A stretch of DNA of 40,623 nt from Nitrospira sp. (lineage in GTDB: Bacteria > Nitrospirota > Nitrospiria > Nitrospirales > Nitrospiraceae). Shown here in pieces: positions 25,110-33,220 of the stretch; the stretch's first letter is position 1, and every line of letters starts with the position of its first letter. A model generated the notes under the pieces. It was given only the letters and a program-made list of their open reading frames with translations. It was not told the DNA's origin and made no database searches. The DNA lies in assembly GCA_005116965.1 (NCBI GenBank), contig SWDG01000006.1:391963-432585 (forward strand), written 5' to 3'. A program made the position numbers and the translations under genes.

Positions 25110-25383
25110 TCCTTCAGGATAACGTCAGAAGGGGAGAGGAAAATAGGGACAAGTTGGTTTTCTAACGGAAGTGCGAGCGGGATGTGGCTTTGAAATGGTG
25201 ACGAGAGAGTTGTGATGATCCAGATGGTGATCTTAAAAGTGCAGTCGGCAATCTGTTGTCGGTCGCGGCGTCAGGAGCATTGGCTTGCAAGACCACACAA
25301 GGATGTTCTACCGGTTCAAAAGAACTGTACAGTTGCCTGCAAGATGAACGAATCCAGTTGGAAAGGGAAGGCTTGATGAATCG
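25110..25383. other. stretch after attC2 without a clear gene
   Basis: A 61-codon open frame (25202-25387) without a start codon gives protein-like sequence (LLSVAASGALACKTTQ), possibly the end of a lost cassette gene. Nothing else was recognised. Confidence 0.3.
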
Positions 25384-25728
25384 CTAAAGACGACGATTCC
25401 TAGTACGTCGAACAGAGCTTCGTGTCCTACTGGACCCGCGAGCTAAGAGCCACTTCTTAAACGACGCTTGGCTTTCACCGGACGGTCTGCCCGCAAGAAG
25501 GCCTTCGATACTGATGTCCTCGTCGAGCTTGTCCCAGTGAATCCCGTGCCCTCTGGCGATCAATCGCCAGTTTTTGCGTTCTACGGGTGTGGCATGAATC
25601 AGGCGAGGAAACCAAGCAAGTGGCACGGACAAGCTCCGCCCATCGCTCAGCTCTACGGTGAGAGTGTCTTCTGTCAGTATCACTGTTTCGGCTACCGGCA
25701 ATGAAATATCAACTGCCGAAGTATTCAT
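25384..25728 (-). CDS. DUF2442 protein
   Basis: 114 residues, usual for the family. The core reads VILTEDTLTVELSDGRSLSV, PLAWFPRLIHATPVERKNW, GIHWDKLDEDISIEGLLAG. DUF2442 proteins commonly pair with DUF4160 proteins in toxin-antitoxin-like operons, and here the gene overlaps the DUF4160 end. It lies antisense to the cassettes. With DUF4160 broken it may persist as an orphan antitoxin. The C-terminal tail (SSRTRSSVRRTRNRRL) is arginine-rich and may be non-native. Confidence 0.85.
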   Translation of the reverse strand: MNTSAVDISLPVAETVILTEDTLTVELSDGRSLSVPLAWFPRLIHATPVERKNWRLIARGHGIHWDKLDEDISIEGLLAGRPSGESQASFKKWLLARGSSRTRSSVRRTRNRRL

Positions 25729-25945
25729 TCCATCCCTCCAGAAGGGTATTCTTGTGCTCGGTCACGCGTGTATGAATCCGAACGATTTCTGGACGTGAAA
25801 ATCCTCCGCTTTCTTGCAATCGAATCGGATCAAGCCAAAACTTTGCCACCTTATCTTGTCGTTCAATGTGGATATGCGACGGTTCATCACGATCGCCCGC
25901 CTAAAAGTAGAACCGATAAGGACCAACCCTCAGAACTGTCGGCAT
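25709..25945 (-). pseudogene. DUF4160 protein with premature stop
   Basis: ATG 25945 opens MPTVLRVGPYRFYF, then TAG at codon 15 (25901-25903), then AGDRDEPSHIHIERQDKVA, KFWLDPIRLQESGGFSRPEI and WNEYFGS, stop at 25709. Apart from the TAG (expected Tyr) it is a full-length 78-residue DUF4160 protein. It overlaps the DUF2442 start by 20 bases. It is a probable toxin inactivated by one base change; suppression of the amber codon or a sequencing error are other options. Confidence 0.8.
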
Positions 25946-25946
25946 A

Positions 25947-25974
25947 AACCTGCACTCACATGAGAGTGCAGGTT
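25947..25974. repeat. 11-bp hairpin upstream of DUF4160
   Basis: AACCTGCACTC and GAGTGCAGGTT around a 6-nt loop, ending 1 bp before the DUF4160 start codon on the minus strand. It could be an operator for autoregulation of the pair or hide the ribosome site. Confidence 0.6.
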
Positions 25975-26102
25975 AGCACGTCTGCTCTTTCAAGCTGAAG
26001 CGATCTGCTACTTCTCTGCGGATCGACTTGTTGGGGTTGAGTGTCTAACTGCTGCACTGTTCTGATGATTTTCTTGTCGGACTCCAGGCGCGGCTCTACA
26101 GT

Positions 26103-26864
26103 GTGGAGATGCTGAGCGTCGGAGCCTCCACCACACATTGTCCAAAATGTCAGGCTGAACGGCTAGATGAGGCGCCGGAGTGTGTCCGATGTGGGATCAT
26201 CTTCGCCAAGTATCGGCCGGATTTTCAGAAAGCGCGTCTTCCCTCACCCTCCTCGTCAATTGCGAGATCTCCATGGCTGCTGACAGCCAAGCAATGGCTG
26301 ATTGAGTCAGACACGACGACCGATTCGATGACGTTCTACGGTCGCGCCGCTCTATTGGTGGTCCTGGTGTGGTGGGGCTGGAAGTTTATCACCACGCCGC
26401 TCGAAACCAATTACACCGGTCAGTCGTTTCTTCACCTGATCAATCTGCCCTTTCATGAAGCGGGACATGTGATGTTCATTCCGTTCGGTAGGTTTATGAC
26501 GATTCTGGGCGGAACGCTCGGCCAGATTCTCATGCCGCTGATCTGTCTTGGGACGTTCCTTGTGAAGACCCGCGATCCCTTCGGGGCTGCGGTGGCCTTG
26601 TGGTGGACGGCGGAAAGCATGATGGATATCGCGCCCTATATCAACGATGCGCGAGCACTTGACCTCATGCTTATCGGGGGAGTAACTGGAAAAGAAACCG
26701 ACGGACATGACTGGAACAACATTCTCACAATGTTGGGCTTATTGGAGTGGGACCATCGGTTAGCTCATCTCACGTACAACGTCGGGATTCTCCTCATGCT
26801 TGGCTCCTTCCTCTGGGGCGGAGCCCTCTTGCTGCGGCACTACCGTCGGCTCTCGCCACACTGA
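26103..26864 (+). CDS. zinc-ribbon membrane protein with HEAGH motif
   Basis: 253 residues from GTG 26103, or 251 from ATG 26109. The N-terminal zinc ribbon has CPKC (THCPKCQ) and CVRCG. There are about four to five membrane segments from residue 80. NLPFHEAGHVMFIPFGR holds an HExxH zinc-metalloprotease motif near a membrane segment, recalling M50 proteases, but no second ligand motif is clear. Its start is duplicated, broken, on the other side of the integron. No partner is identified. Confidence 0.75.
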   Translation: MEMLSVGASTTHCPKCQAERLDEAPECVRCGIIFAKYRPDFQKARLPSPSSSIARSPWLLTAKQWLIESDTTTDSMTFYGRAALLVVLVWWGWKFITTPLETNYTGQSFLHLINLPFHEAGHVMFIPFGRFMTILGGTLGQILMPLICLGTFLVKTRDPFGAAVALWWTAESMMDIAPYINDARALDLMLIGGVTGKETDGHDWNNILTMLGLLEWDHRLAHLTYNVGILLMLGSFLWGGALLLRHYRRLSPH

Positions 26865-27049
26865 TCTTTCCTCACGCGTGGATGTTCAACAGAGTCCTGA
26901 GTAATGGACATGGTACTTCGCACTTCCAAAACACCAATCCATGCGGTAGGGTAGCAACGTTTAAAAAAATCCGCATGACTCTGCGCGATGCACTGTAATG
27001 ATTCTCGTGTAATGAGGCATTGTTCAACGTAGAAAGATAAGGTGACAGG

Positions 27050-28528
27050 GTGAGGCGATGGAGTGTACTTGTAGGCGTCCTCATCGGATGCCTTCCATCT
27101 GTGGTCTTCGCACAAACCACGAATACTTCAGATCATGTATCGCAGGTATCTGAGTATCAGTCGGAAGTCTTCTCCGGCAGGGAAAAGGCGCCCAAGAGTT
27201 TTCCGGGACGATTTTTCGGAGCCTATTTCGAAGGGATGAATGCGACTGGTGCACTAGAAGCCGTTGGCCCAGAGCCGGTGCGCCGGCTTCCCCCAGCACC
27301 ATTCAGTTCTCCACCCTTCCCGATGTCTGAGCATATCGGTCCGACAATTGGTGTCCCGGATACAACCCCCAATAACCTGCCTCTCATGAAAGCCTTGTCT
27401 GACACCGACATCGGGCAGGCACTCAGAAGGGCGAGAGTCAATGTTTACGGATGGATTGTCCCATCCTTCAACGCGAGTACGTCGCGCGACACGAACATTC
27501 CTCTCACCTACGCGATTGTTCCCAATAGCGCACAGCTTTCTCAGGCCATCATCAGTGTGGAGCGCGGCCTGGATACCGCACAGACCAGTCATCTCGATTG
27601 GGGGTTTCAGATCACTAATTTGTACGGTAGCGATTATCGCTACACTGCGGCAAAAGGAATTCTCGATGGTCAGTTGCTCGCCCGCAATCAACTCTATGGC
27701 TATGATCCGCTGACGTTTTACGGGCAAGTGTATGTGCCGTGGGTCGCCCAAGGGATGGTTGTGAAAGTCGGCCGGTTCATCTCACCGGCCGATATTGAAG
27801 CGCAGTTGGCACCCAGCAACTATCTGGCGACCCATTCGGTCATGTTCACCTATGATCCGTATACGTTCATGGGCATTCTGGCAACTATCAGGCTGAATCC
27901 TCAATGGACGGTTGATGTCGGTGTTCATGGGGGAAACGACATGGCGGTGTGGTCTGAATCTGCTCAACCAAATGGTCATTTCATGGTCAAGTGGCTTTCC
28001 GGCGACAATAAAGATGCCATCTGGGTGGGGGCCAATTCAGTTGGGACAGGCAAGTACACAAAGGGGCACGACAATCTGCAACATATGGTCGGCGTATGGT
28101 CTCATCGATTCAATGATGCCATTCACATGATGAGCGAAGCGTACTATATCTATCAATTCGACGCGGCCAAGGGAGGAACCTGTGTCTTTGGGCCGACCAG
28201 GCCGTTTGCATCGGGTGGAGGTTGTGGTCCGACGATTCCAGGCCTTTCAGACTCGATTGGTGGTGTGAACTACTTTCAAGTCAAGCTGTCCGAGAAAGAC
28301 TATCTGACAATTCGTAACGATATATTCGCTGATCTGAAAGGGCAACGAAGCGGTTTTAAGACTGTCTATACCAGTCACACGCTCGGGTGGTCACACTGGC
28401 TCTCCAATGAACTCATCGTGCGTCCAGAAATCCGCTATGATCATGGCTGGAGTCACGCCACGCCCTATGACAACGGGACCCGTAAAGATCAGTTTGCGTT
28501 CATCACGGACTTCATTATTAAGTTTTGA
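27050..28528 (+). CDS. outer-membrane beta-barrel protein (BBP2/OmpL-like)
   Basis: 492 residues; GTG start after AAGGTGA. A signal peptide (1-22, ending SVVFAQ) is followed by a mature chain with alternating aromatic strands (LTFYGQVYVPWV, GWSHWLSNELIVRPEIRYDH) and a C-terminal aromatic strand (KDQFAFITDFIIKF) needed for barrel insertion. It resembles the OmpL-like barrel porin family. Probably a porin; cargo unknown. It converges with the lipoprotein gene, only 4 bp apart. Confidence 0.82.
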   Translation: MRRWSVLVGVLIGCLPSVVFAQTTNTSDHVSQVSEYQSEVFSGREKAPKSFPGRFFGAYFEGMNATGALEAVGPEPVRRLPPAPFSSPPFPMSEHIGPTIGVPDTTPNNLPLMKALSDTDIGQALRRARVNVYGWIVPSFNASTSRDTNIPLTYAIVPNSAQLSQAIISVERGLDTAQTSHLDWGFQITNLYGSDYRYTAAKGILDGQLLARNQLYGYDPLTFYGQVYVPWVAQGMVVKVGRFISPADIEAQLAPSNYLATHSVMFTYDPYTFMGILATIRLNPQWTVDVGVHGGNDMAVWSESAQPNGHFMVKWLSGDNKDAIWVGANSVGTGKYTKGHDNLQHMVGVWSHRFNDAIHMMSEAYYIYQFDAAKGGTCVFGPTRPFASGGGCGPTIPGLSDSIGGVNYFQVKLSEKDYLTIRNDIFADLKGQRSGFKTVYTSHTLGWSHWLSNELIVRPEIRYDHGWSHATPYDNGTRKDQFAFITDFIIKF

Positions 28529-28532
28529 GTCG

Positions 28533-29267
28533 CTATTCGCGGCGCGGGGGATGTGCCAAGGGCGCATGCCCGGTGAAGAGCCGAAGCTCCTCGACCATGC
28601 GCGAACCTATCGCACGGATAGCCTGCTGCCTTGCCTCCTGAAGTGCCGCCGCGTCCTCGACGAAGACTGCTGCCCCCTTCACCGTTGAGTGCCCTTCAAC
28701 AGCCTGGAGGGGAGTGTGCCAATCAGAGTGGACCGCCCACAGACTGCCTGTGATCATCACGAGCGCATCGCTTTCGGTGCCCGGGGCCAGGTAGGCGGCG
28801 ATTAAGGTCGGATACAACCAGGCAAAGCGGTTGTTGTACCGGTCGACGGAAGCAAGTCCATCGACGATCAAGACCACATCGGCTCCATGTCGAGCACCAG
28901 CCTGGCGGATTCTGCGGATATCCTCACCTTGCAGCGTGGCATCTGTTAGCACGAATGCTTCCTGGAGGACATGCGTATTTTGTAGTGGAGCCAGCTCGCG
29001 GAGTAGCTGGTCTCTATCCCTGGCCAGCCACTCTACCTTTCGGATGGACTGCCTGTTTGGAAAATCGTGACTCGCGAAAAAGATACCGAGCCGAAAGGGT
29101 GTGGGAAGGTGAACGCTCTGGCTCGCGAGGGGCTGACTCTCAGGGATTGGGGTAGGCTCGACATGTAGGGCTTTGTTCATCGCCCTTCGATCGAACCCTT
29201 GGCTGCTCGCACAGCCGGCCGACAGTGCCACTATGAACGATGTCGCAATTATAAGTAGTTGAACCAT
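28533..29267 (-). CDS. lipoprotein of unknown function
   Basis: 244 residues from ATG 29267, with GAAGGA upstream; the frame extends further but lacks a better start. The signal MVQLLIIATSFIVALSAGC ends in lipobox LSAGC. The mature part has an alpha/beta look (FRLGIFFASHDF, ADVVLIVDGLASVDRY) like small outer-membrane-anchored GNA1162/LpoB-type proteins, but this is not a firm match. Convergent with the porin gene. Confidence 0.75.
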   Translation of the reverse strand: MVQLLIIATSFIVALSAGCASSQGFDRRAMNKALHVEPTPIPESQPLASQSVHLPTPFRLGIFFASHDFPNRQSIRKVEWLARDRDQLLRELAPLQNTHVLQEAFVLTDATLQGEDIRRIRQAGARHGADVVLIVDGLASVDRYNNRFAWLYPTLIAAYLAPGTESDALVMITGSLWAVHSDWHTPLQAVEGHSTVKGAAVFVEDAAALQEARQQAIRAIGSRMVEELRLFTGHAPLAHPPRRE

Positions 29268-29333
29268 CGCTTCCTTCACTACTCCTTCGGTCGGTTGATT
29301 GAACTGGTGTACCATGGCCGGCTGCTGAGGTGG

Positions 29334-29801
29334 TTACTCAACGATTGGAAGAATGCGATCGGCGACTGCCTGTACCACACGTTCTTGTTCGGTCACCGCT
29401 TTCAATCCTTTGAAACTGAGATAGTGTCCTCCATGACTCGGTGCCTGAATCGTGGCGCTGACTTCGACTCGATCTCCATCTTCGACTTCCGGATCGCGGA
29501 CAACTGGTCTACCGCAAATACCTAACACCGCCACCGGAATCGTCGCCTCATCGTCCTCAAGACGGAACAAGTACGCCCCATAACAATTATCTCCATTGGC
29601 AATCGGGTAGGGCTCCAGGGGGTGCACATCCCGCGCAATGCCTCGTAAGGTGACATGCCGAAGGTGATAGTCTCGCGGTTCTTCGAGTATGGCTTGGATG
29701 CTGGTCGGTTCCTCTGCCCATACCGGTATCGGTGTGTCTGCTCCGAGAAGTGTGAGCAGCGCAATGACGAGAGAAGCGATGATTCGCGCCGAAGTGGTCA
29801 T
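29334..29801 (-). CDS. exported OB-fold-like protein
   Basis: 155 residues from ATG 29801. The open frame runs 95 codons further upstream, but that part lacks protein character and overlaps the divergent M20 gene's start. The signal peptide ends near VWAEE. The mature part (VTLRGIARDVHPLEPY, DDEATIPVAVLGICG, DGDRVEVSATI) has the strand pattern of OB folds like the tRNA_anti-like group. No clear Shine-Dalgarno. Role unknown. Confidence 0.65.
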   Translation of the reverse strand: MTTSARIIASLVIALLTLLGADTPIPVWAEEPTSIQAILEEPRDYHLRHVTLRGIARDVHPLEPYPIANGDNCYGAYLFRLEDDEATIPVAVLGICGRPVVRDPEVEDGDRVEVSATIQAPSHGGHYLSFKGLKAVTEQERVVQAVADRILPIVE

Positions 29802-29913
29802 GCTGGGTGAAAGGCATTTTATCATCATTCTGAGTTTAGAACTCGGGGCTGCTTTCTCTTGCGAGACATGATCGCTATAATTCCCCGTCTTTTTATCAAG
29901 GAGGATCACTCGT

Positions 29914-31281
29914 ATGGTCAATGAGCGGCAACTGAGGGTCTTTGTCAAGGAATCACGGTCGAAGTTTGAGGATCTCTTGGGGCAGATGGTGGAGGTGCCG
30001 TCGATCAGTATGGATTCATCCCGCGCAGGCGATATGCGACGTATGGCTGACCTTGCGAAGCAGTATTTGGTTGGGATGAATGCCAAGGTTCATGTGGTAG
30101 AGACCGGTGGGTGCCCCATCGTTTCCGGCGGGTGGATGGCAGGGCCTGAGTATCCGACCGTCACAATCTACAATCATCTGGACGTGCAGCCGGCGCAGGA
30201 GCCGGAATGGAGGCAGGCGCCGTTTGCCTTTACGAATAAACACGGGATGTATCGAGGGCGAGGAGCGACCGATGACAAGGGCCCGGCTCTTACGGCGATG
30301 TTTGGTGCTCAATATGCGATCGAGCAAGGTTGGCCAATCAACATCCGATTCTTGTGGGAACTTGAAGAAGAGATCGGAAGCCCCCACTTTGCCGCAGGGC
30401 TGAGAAACCACAGTGCGATCCCACGACCGGATTCCGTGGTGGTGTCGGATACGATCTGGATTGCCAAGGGGCGGCCTGCGGTGCCATACGGCTTGCGCGG
30501 CCTGCTCGGCGCACGGCTGATTCTGCGCACAGGGGAGAACGATGCACATTCGGGTGTGACTGGAGGAGCTGCTCGTAACCCGCTGGCCGAGTTGATAGAG
30601 GTGGCGAACAGCTGTGTTGAGGCGAGGACCGGTAGGGTTAAAATTCCTGGTTTCTATGACGATGTGGTTAAGCCCACGACCACTGAGATCAAGGATTTCC
30701 TGAAGTCCGGTTTTGAAGTGGGACGTTTCAAGAAAGCCTACGGATTTCGATCTCTTCGCGTGCAGGATCCCGCCGATGTCATGCGACGAATTTGGGCATC
30801 TCCGACCTTTGAAATCCATGGCCTCAGTGGGGGATACCAGGGACAGGGAGTGAAGACCGTTGTGCCCGGTCATGCCGAGCTCAAGGTCAGTATGCGGCTC
30901 GTTCCAGATCAGGTACCGGAGAGAGTGTTTACCGTGTTGAAGAAGCATGTGGCGAAGGTGAATCCAGATGTGAAGGTGGAGAGGGAGGGCATGCTCCATC
31001 CATTCAAGGGCAGTTTCGAAGGATCATATGTGGATTGTGTAAAACGTGCCGTAAAGGCAGGGTTTGGTAAAGATCCCGCATTTGTGCGAGAAGGAGGATC
31101 AATCGGTGCGGTGGTTACCATGCAGAAAACCTGGCAGGTGCCAATCCTCTTCATAGGCTTAAGCCTGCCTGAGCATGGATATCATGCTCCCAACGAATAT
31201 TACGATTGGGGTCAGGCTTCAGGGGGGATGAAGACGTTCGCTCATTACTTTTCAGAGTTAGCAAAGATAGGGAAGGCATAG
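29914..31281 (+). CDS. M20-family metallopeptidase (dipeptidase-like)
   Basis: 455 residues; strong AAGGAGGA upstream. The zinc and catalytic motifs are present: NHLDVQP (His ligand, catalytic Asp), GRGATDDKG (bridging Asp), ELEEEIGSP (catalytic Glu-Glu), VVSDT (Asp) and LPEHGYHAPNE (His ligand). The middle dimerisation domain is normal. Likely a cytosolic dipeptidase or amidohydrolase of the ArgE/DapE/CPG2 group. It is divergent from the OB-like gene and probably single-transcribed. Confidence 0.93.
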   Translation: MVNERQLRVFVKESRSKFEDLLGQMVEVPSISMDSSRAGDMRRMADLAKQYLVGMNAKVHVVETGGCPIVSGGWMAGPEYPTVTIYNHLDVQPAQEPEWRQAPFAFTNKHGMYRGRGATDDKGPALTAMFGAQYAIEQGWPINIRFLWELEEEIGSPHFAAGLRNHSAIPRPDSVVVSDTIWIAKGRPAVPYGLRGLLGARLILRTGENDAHSGVTGGAARNPLAELIEVANSCVEARTGRVKIPGFYDDVVKPTTTEIKDFLKSGFEVGRFKKAYGFRSLRVQDPADVMRRIWASPTFEIHGLSGGYQGQGVKTVVPGHAELKVSMRLVPDQVPERVFTVLKKHVAKVNPDVKVEREGMLHPFKGSFEGSYVDCVKRAVKAGFGKDPAFVREGGSIGAVVTMQKTWQVPILFIGLSLPEHGYHAPNEYYDWGQASGGMKTFAHYFSELAKIGKA

Positions 31282-31411
31282 GGTCTGTTTTTGATCACCT
31301 TGGACAGTCTGAGAAAAACTGGGGAAAGTCGATTTTTGAACGTCGGTGTCCCAAAAATGCCTGACTACCATGTTTGCCATACAGTCTCTCGTTCTAGAGC
31401 CATATCCTCAA

Positions 31412-31426
31412 ATGATTTGAAATCAT
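31412..31426. promoter_or_regulatory. 15-bp palindrome upstream of cutA
   Basis: ATGATTT-G-AAATCAT is perfect. It lies in an AT-rich stretch about 145 bp before the chosen cutA start and could be a regulator site. No clear -35/-10 pair is evident. Confidence 0.35.
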
Positions 31427-31572
31427 AAGGCATTGTAAATACGCATAATATTCAGTTCTGACCTTTTTGGGAAAGGCACAGATGTTGCTCAATGGGAAGC
31501 TGGGGAGCGGGTCGCGCCGTTGAAAGGATCCAGGTTGCTTGTCGAGAGGCGCTTGAGTATCCTGACTATCCT

Positions 31573-31902
31573 ATGGGGACTGAATCCATCCAGGTAGTGG
31601 TTGTCATGGTCACAACGGCAAGCCAAGATGAAGCGATGAAGATTGCCGACCATGTGGTACAGTCTCGCCTGGCTGCTTGCGTTTCTACGATTCCCACCGT
31701 GCGTTCAACGTACTGGTGGGAAGGAAAGTTGATGAACGACCAAGAATCACTACTGCTGATCAAGACAACGTCTGAGAAATTCAGTTCTCTGGAAGAAACA
31801 ATACGGAAGATCCATTCGTACAAGGTGCCGGAAATAATAGCGATTCCTGTTTGCCAAGGGTTTCCACCATATCTAGAGTGGGTTCGCCGAGAAACCTCCT
31901 AG
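31573..31902 (+). CDS. cutA: CutA1-type divalent-ion-tolerance protein
   Basis: 109 residues from ATG 31573; the frame extends to 31492, but the extra N-terminus is not in the family. The CutA pattern is clear: VVVMVTTASQDEAMKIADHV, VQSRLAACVSTIPTVRSTYW, WWEGKL, ESLLLIKTT, HSYKVPEIIAIPV and YLEWV. A trimeric small protein reported in copper tolerance; its molecular role is unsettled. Stand-alone, 291 bp after the M20 gene. Neither possible start has a good ribosome site. Confidence 0.92.
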   Translation: MGTESIQVVVVMVTTASQDEAMKIADHVVQSRLAACVSTIPTVRSTYWWEGKLMNDQESLLLIKTTSEKFSSLEETIRKIHSYKVPEIIAIPVCQGFPPYLEWVRRETS

Positions 31903-32029
31903 ATAATGCGGTTGGAACCAGATCGTCGAAACACTATTTTGGGGTTGACCAATGGGGGGCTAGATCGGTAGTTTACAGGGTAAGTTTTGACATGCCTTCC
32001 AGTACAAGTAGGCACGGGAGACGAAGGTT

Positions 32030-33049
32030 ATGAGCCAGACAAACATTCAAGACGGCGATGCCTATACCGTTGTGGTTTTCAGAGGGTCCACGGCAAAGCC
32101 TATCCGCTTCAGCTTTTCGAAGAAACTACTCCGCCGATTGTTGATCTGTGCGGGGTTGGTCGTTCTTGCCGATCTTCTCGTGGTTTCTCACTATGCCATC
32201 AGAACGGGAGAGGTATGGGAGTTAGCAGCTTTTCGTGCGGAAGCCATGAGCGCACGAGAGCAGACCGCAGCCTTCTCCACGGCTATTGATGACTTGAAGA
32301 AGCGTCTTGGGGCAATGAATGAGGTGAATCAAAGGCTTCGGGTCATGCTCGGCATAGAAGTACTCAAGACGGGAGATATGGCAAATGGTAGGGGTGGAGA
32401 AGAGGTGCCGATTTCTGAAGAAGGAGGCTCGATACCCGGTAGAACCGAACTGAATGTCTCCTCAGGTATCTCCAAGCAAACATCTGAGGGTAATCAAGAA
32501 CACTCGTCGGCTGTTGGTCTAGAGCCTTCTCGAGATGCCCTCCTGGCAATTACATCAGTGAAAGAGGGATTGGAATGGCTTTCAAAGCAAGCCACGATGC
32601 AGGAACGTATTCTTGACGAGTTATCACAAGCAGCTGAGCAGCGCTCGTCTCGCTGGGCCTCGACGCCTTCGATTTGGCCAGTCAAGGGGTGGGTCACGTC
32701 TGGGTTTGGCCCGCGAATTTCTCCTTTCACAGAGAAGCCCGCCTGGCATGATGGGTTGGATATCGGTGCTGCCCCAAACACCCCGGTCCGTGCTCCGGCC
32801 CAAGGTCGGATTACATCCGTAGGATACGATCCTAAGCTCGGGAACATGGTCCGCGTCGATCATGGATTCGGAGTTGAAACCCTCTACGGACATCTGGCGA
32901 AGGCATTGGTGAAGGAAGGCCAAAGGGTTGAGCGTGGCGATGTCATTGCGCTCGTCGGGAGTTCGGGTCTTTCCACCGGTCCTCACCTGCATTACATGGT
33001 GAAATTGAACGGCCAAGCGCTTGACCCAACCAAGTACATTCTGGAATAG
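32030..33049 (+). CDS. M23-family peptidoglycan endopeptidase
   Basis: 339 residues. One membrane anchor at about 33-53 is followed by a helical stretch (60-105) and a Ser/Glu-rich linker. The C-terminal LytM domain has all zinc and catalytic residues: His240 and Asp244 (HDGLDIG), His288 (YGH), and His319/His321 (GPHLH). GAAGG upstream of the ATG. Likely cuts peptide cross-links in the periplasm during growth or division. Followed by fhs after 171 bp. Confidence 0.92.
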   Translation: MSQTNIQDGDAYTVVVFRGSTAKPIRFSFSKKLLRRLLICAGLVVLADLLVVSHYAIRTGEVWELAAFRAEAMSAREQTAAFSTAIDDLKKRLGAMNEVNQRLRVMLGIEVLKTGDMANGRGGEEVPISEEGGSIPGRTELNVSSGISKQTSEGNQEHSSAVGLEPSRDALLAITSVKEGLEWLSKQATMQERILDELSQAAEQRSSRWASTPSIWPVKGWVTSGFGPRISPFTEKPAWHDGLDIGAAPNTPVRAPAQGRITSVGYDPKLGNMVRVDHGFGVETLYGHLAKALVKEGQRVERGDVIALVGSSGLSTGPHLHYMVKLNGQALDPTKYILE

Positions 33050-33220
33050 CAGACCGTTTCTATATAATTGAAGTCAGTCCAACCTGTTTCCGCTGCTTCT
33101 CGAAAGTCCAACAGTCAGCTGCCTGATCCCATTGGGTTCTGCCCGATCCGCTACGCCCCTTGATTACAACCTATGCTATACTGCGGTCCCGTATAATCTA
33201 GATAACGAGACGAGAGCCTC

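Noticed and set aside
26040-26050. GTCTAAC near 26043 as the last attC of the integron
   Set aside because: It matches the core heptamer, but no pairing arms or GTTRRRY partner could be found.
30016-30999. 327-codon minus-strand frame inside the M20 gene
   Set aside because: The M20 frame holds all metal-site motifs; the antisense frame is a GC-driven shadow.
33170-33200. TATACT and TATAAT before fhs as a promoter
   Set aside because: Both look like -10 boxes, but no -35 box at 16-18 bp could be chosen for either.
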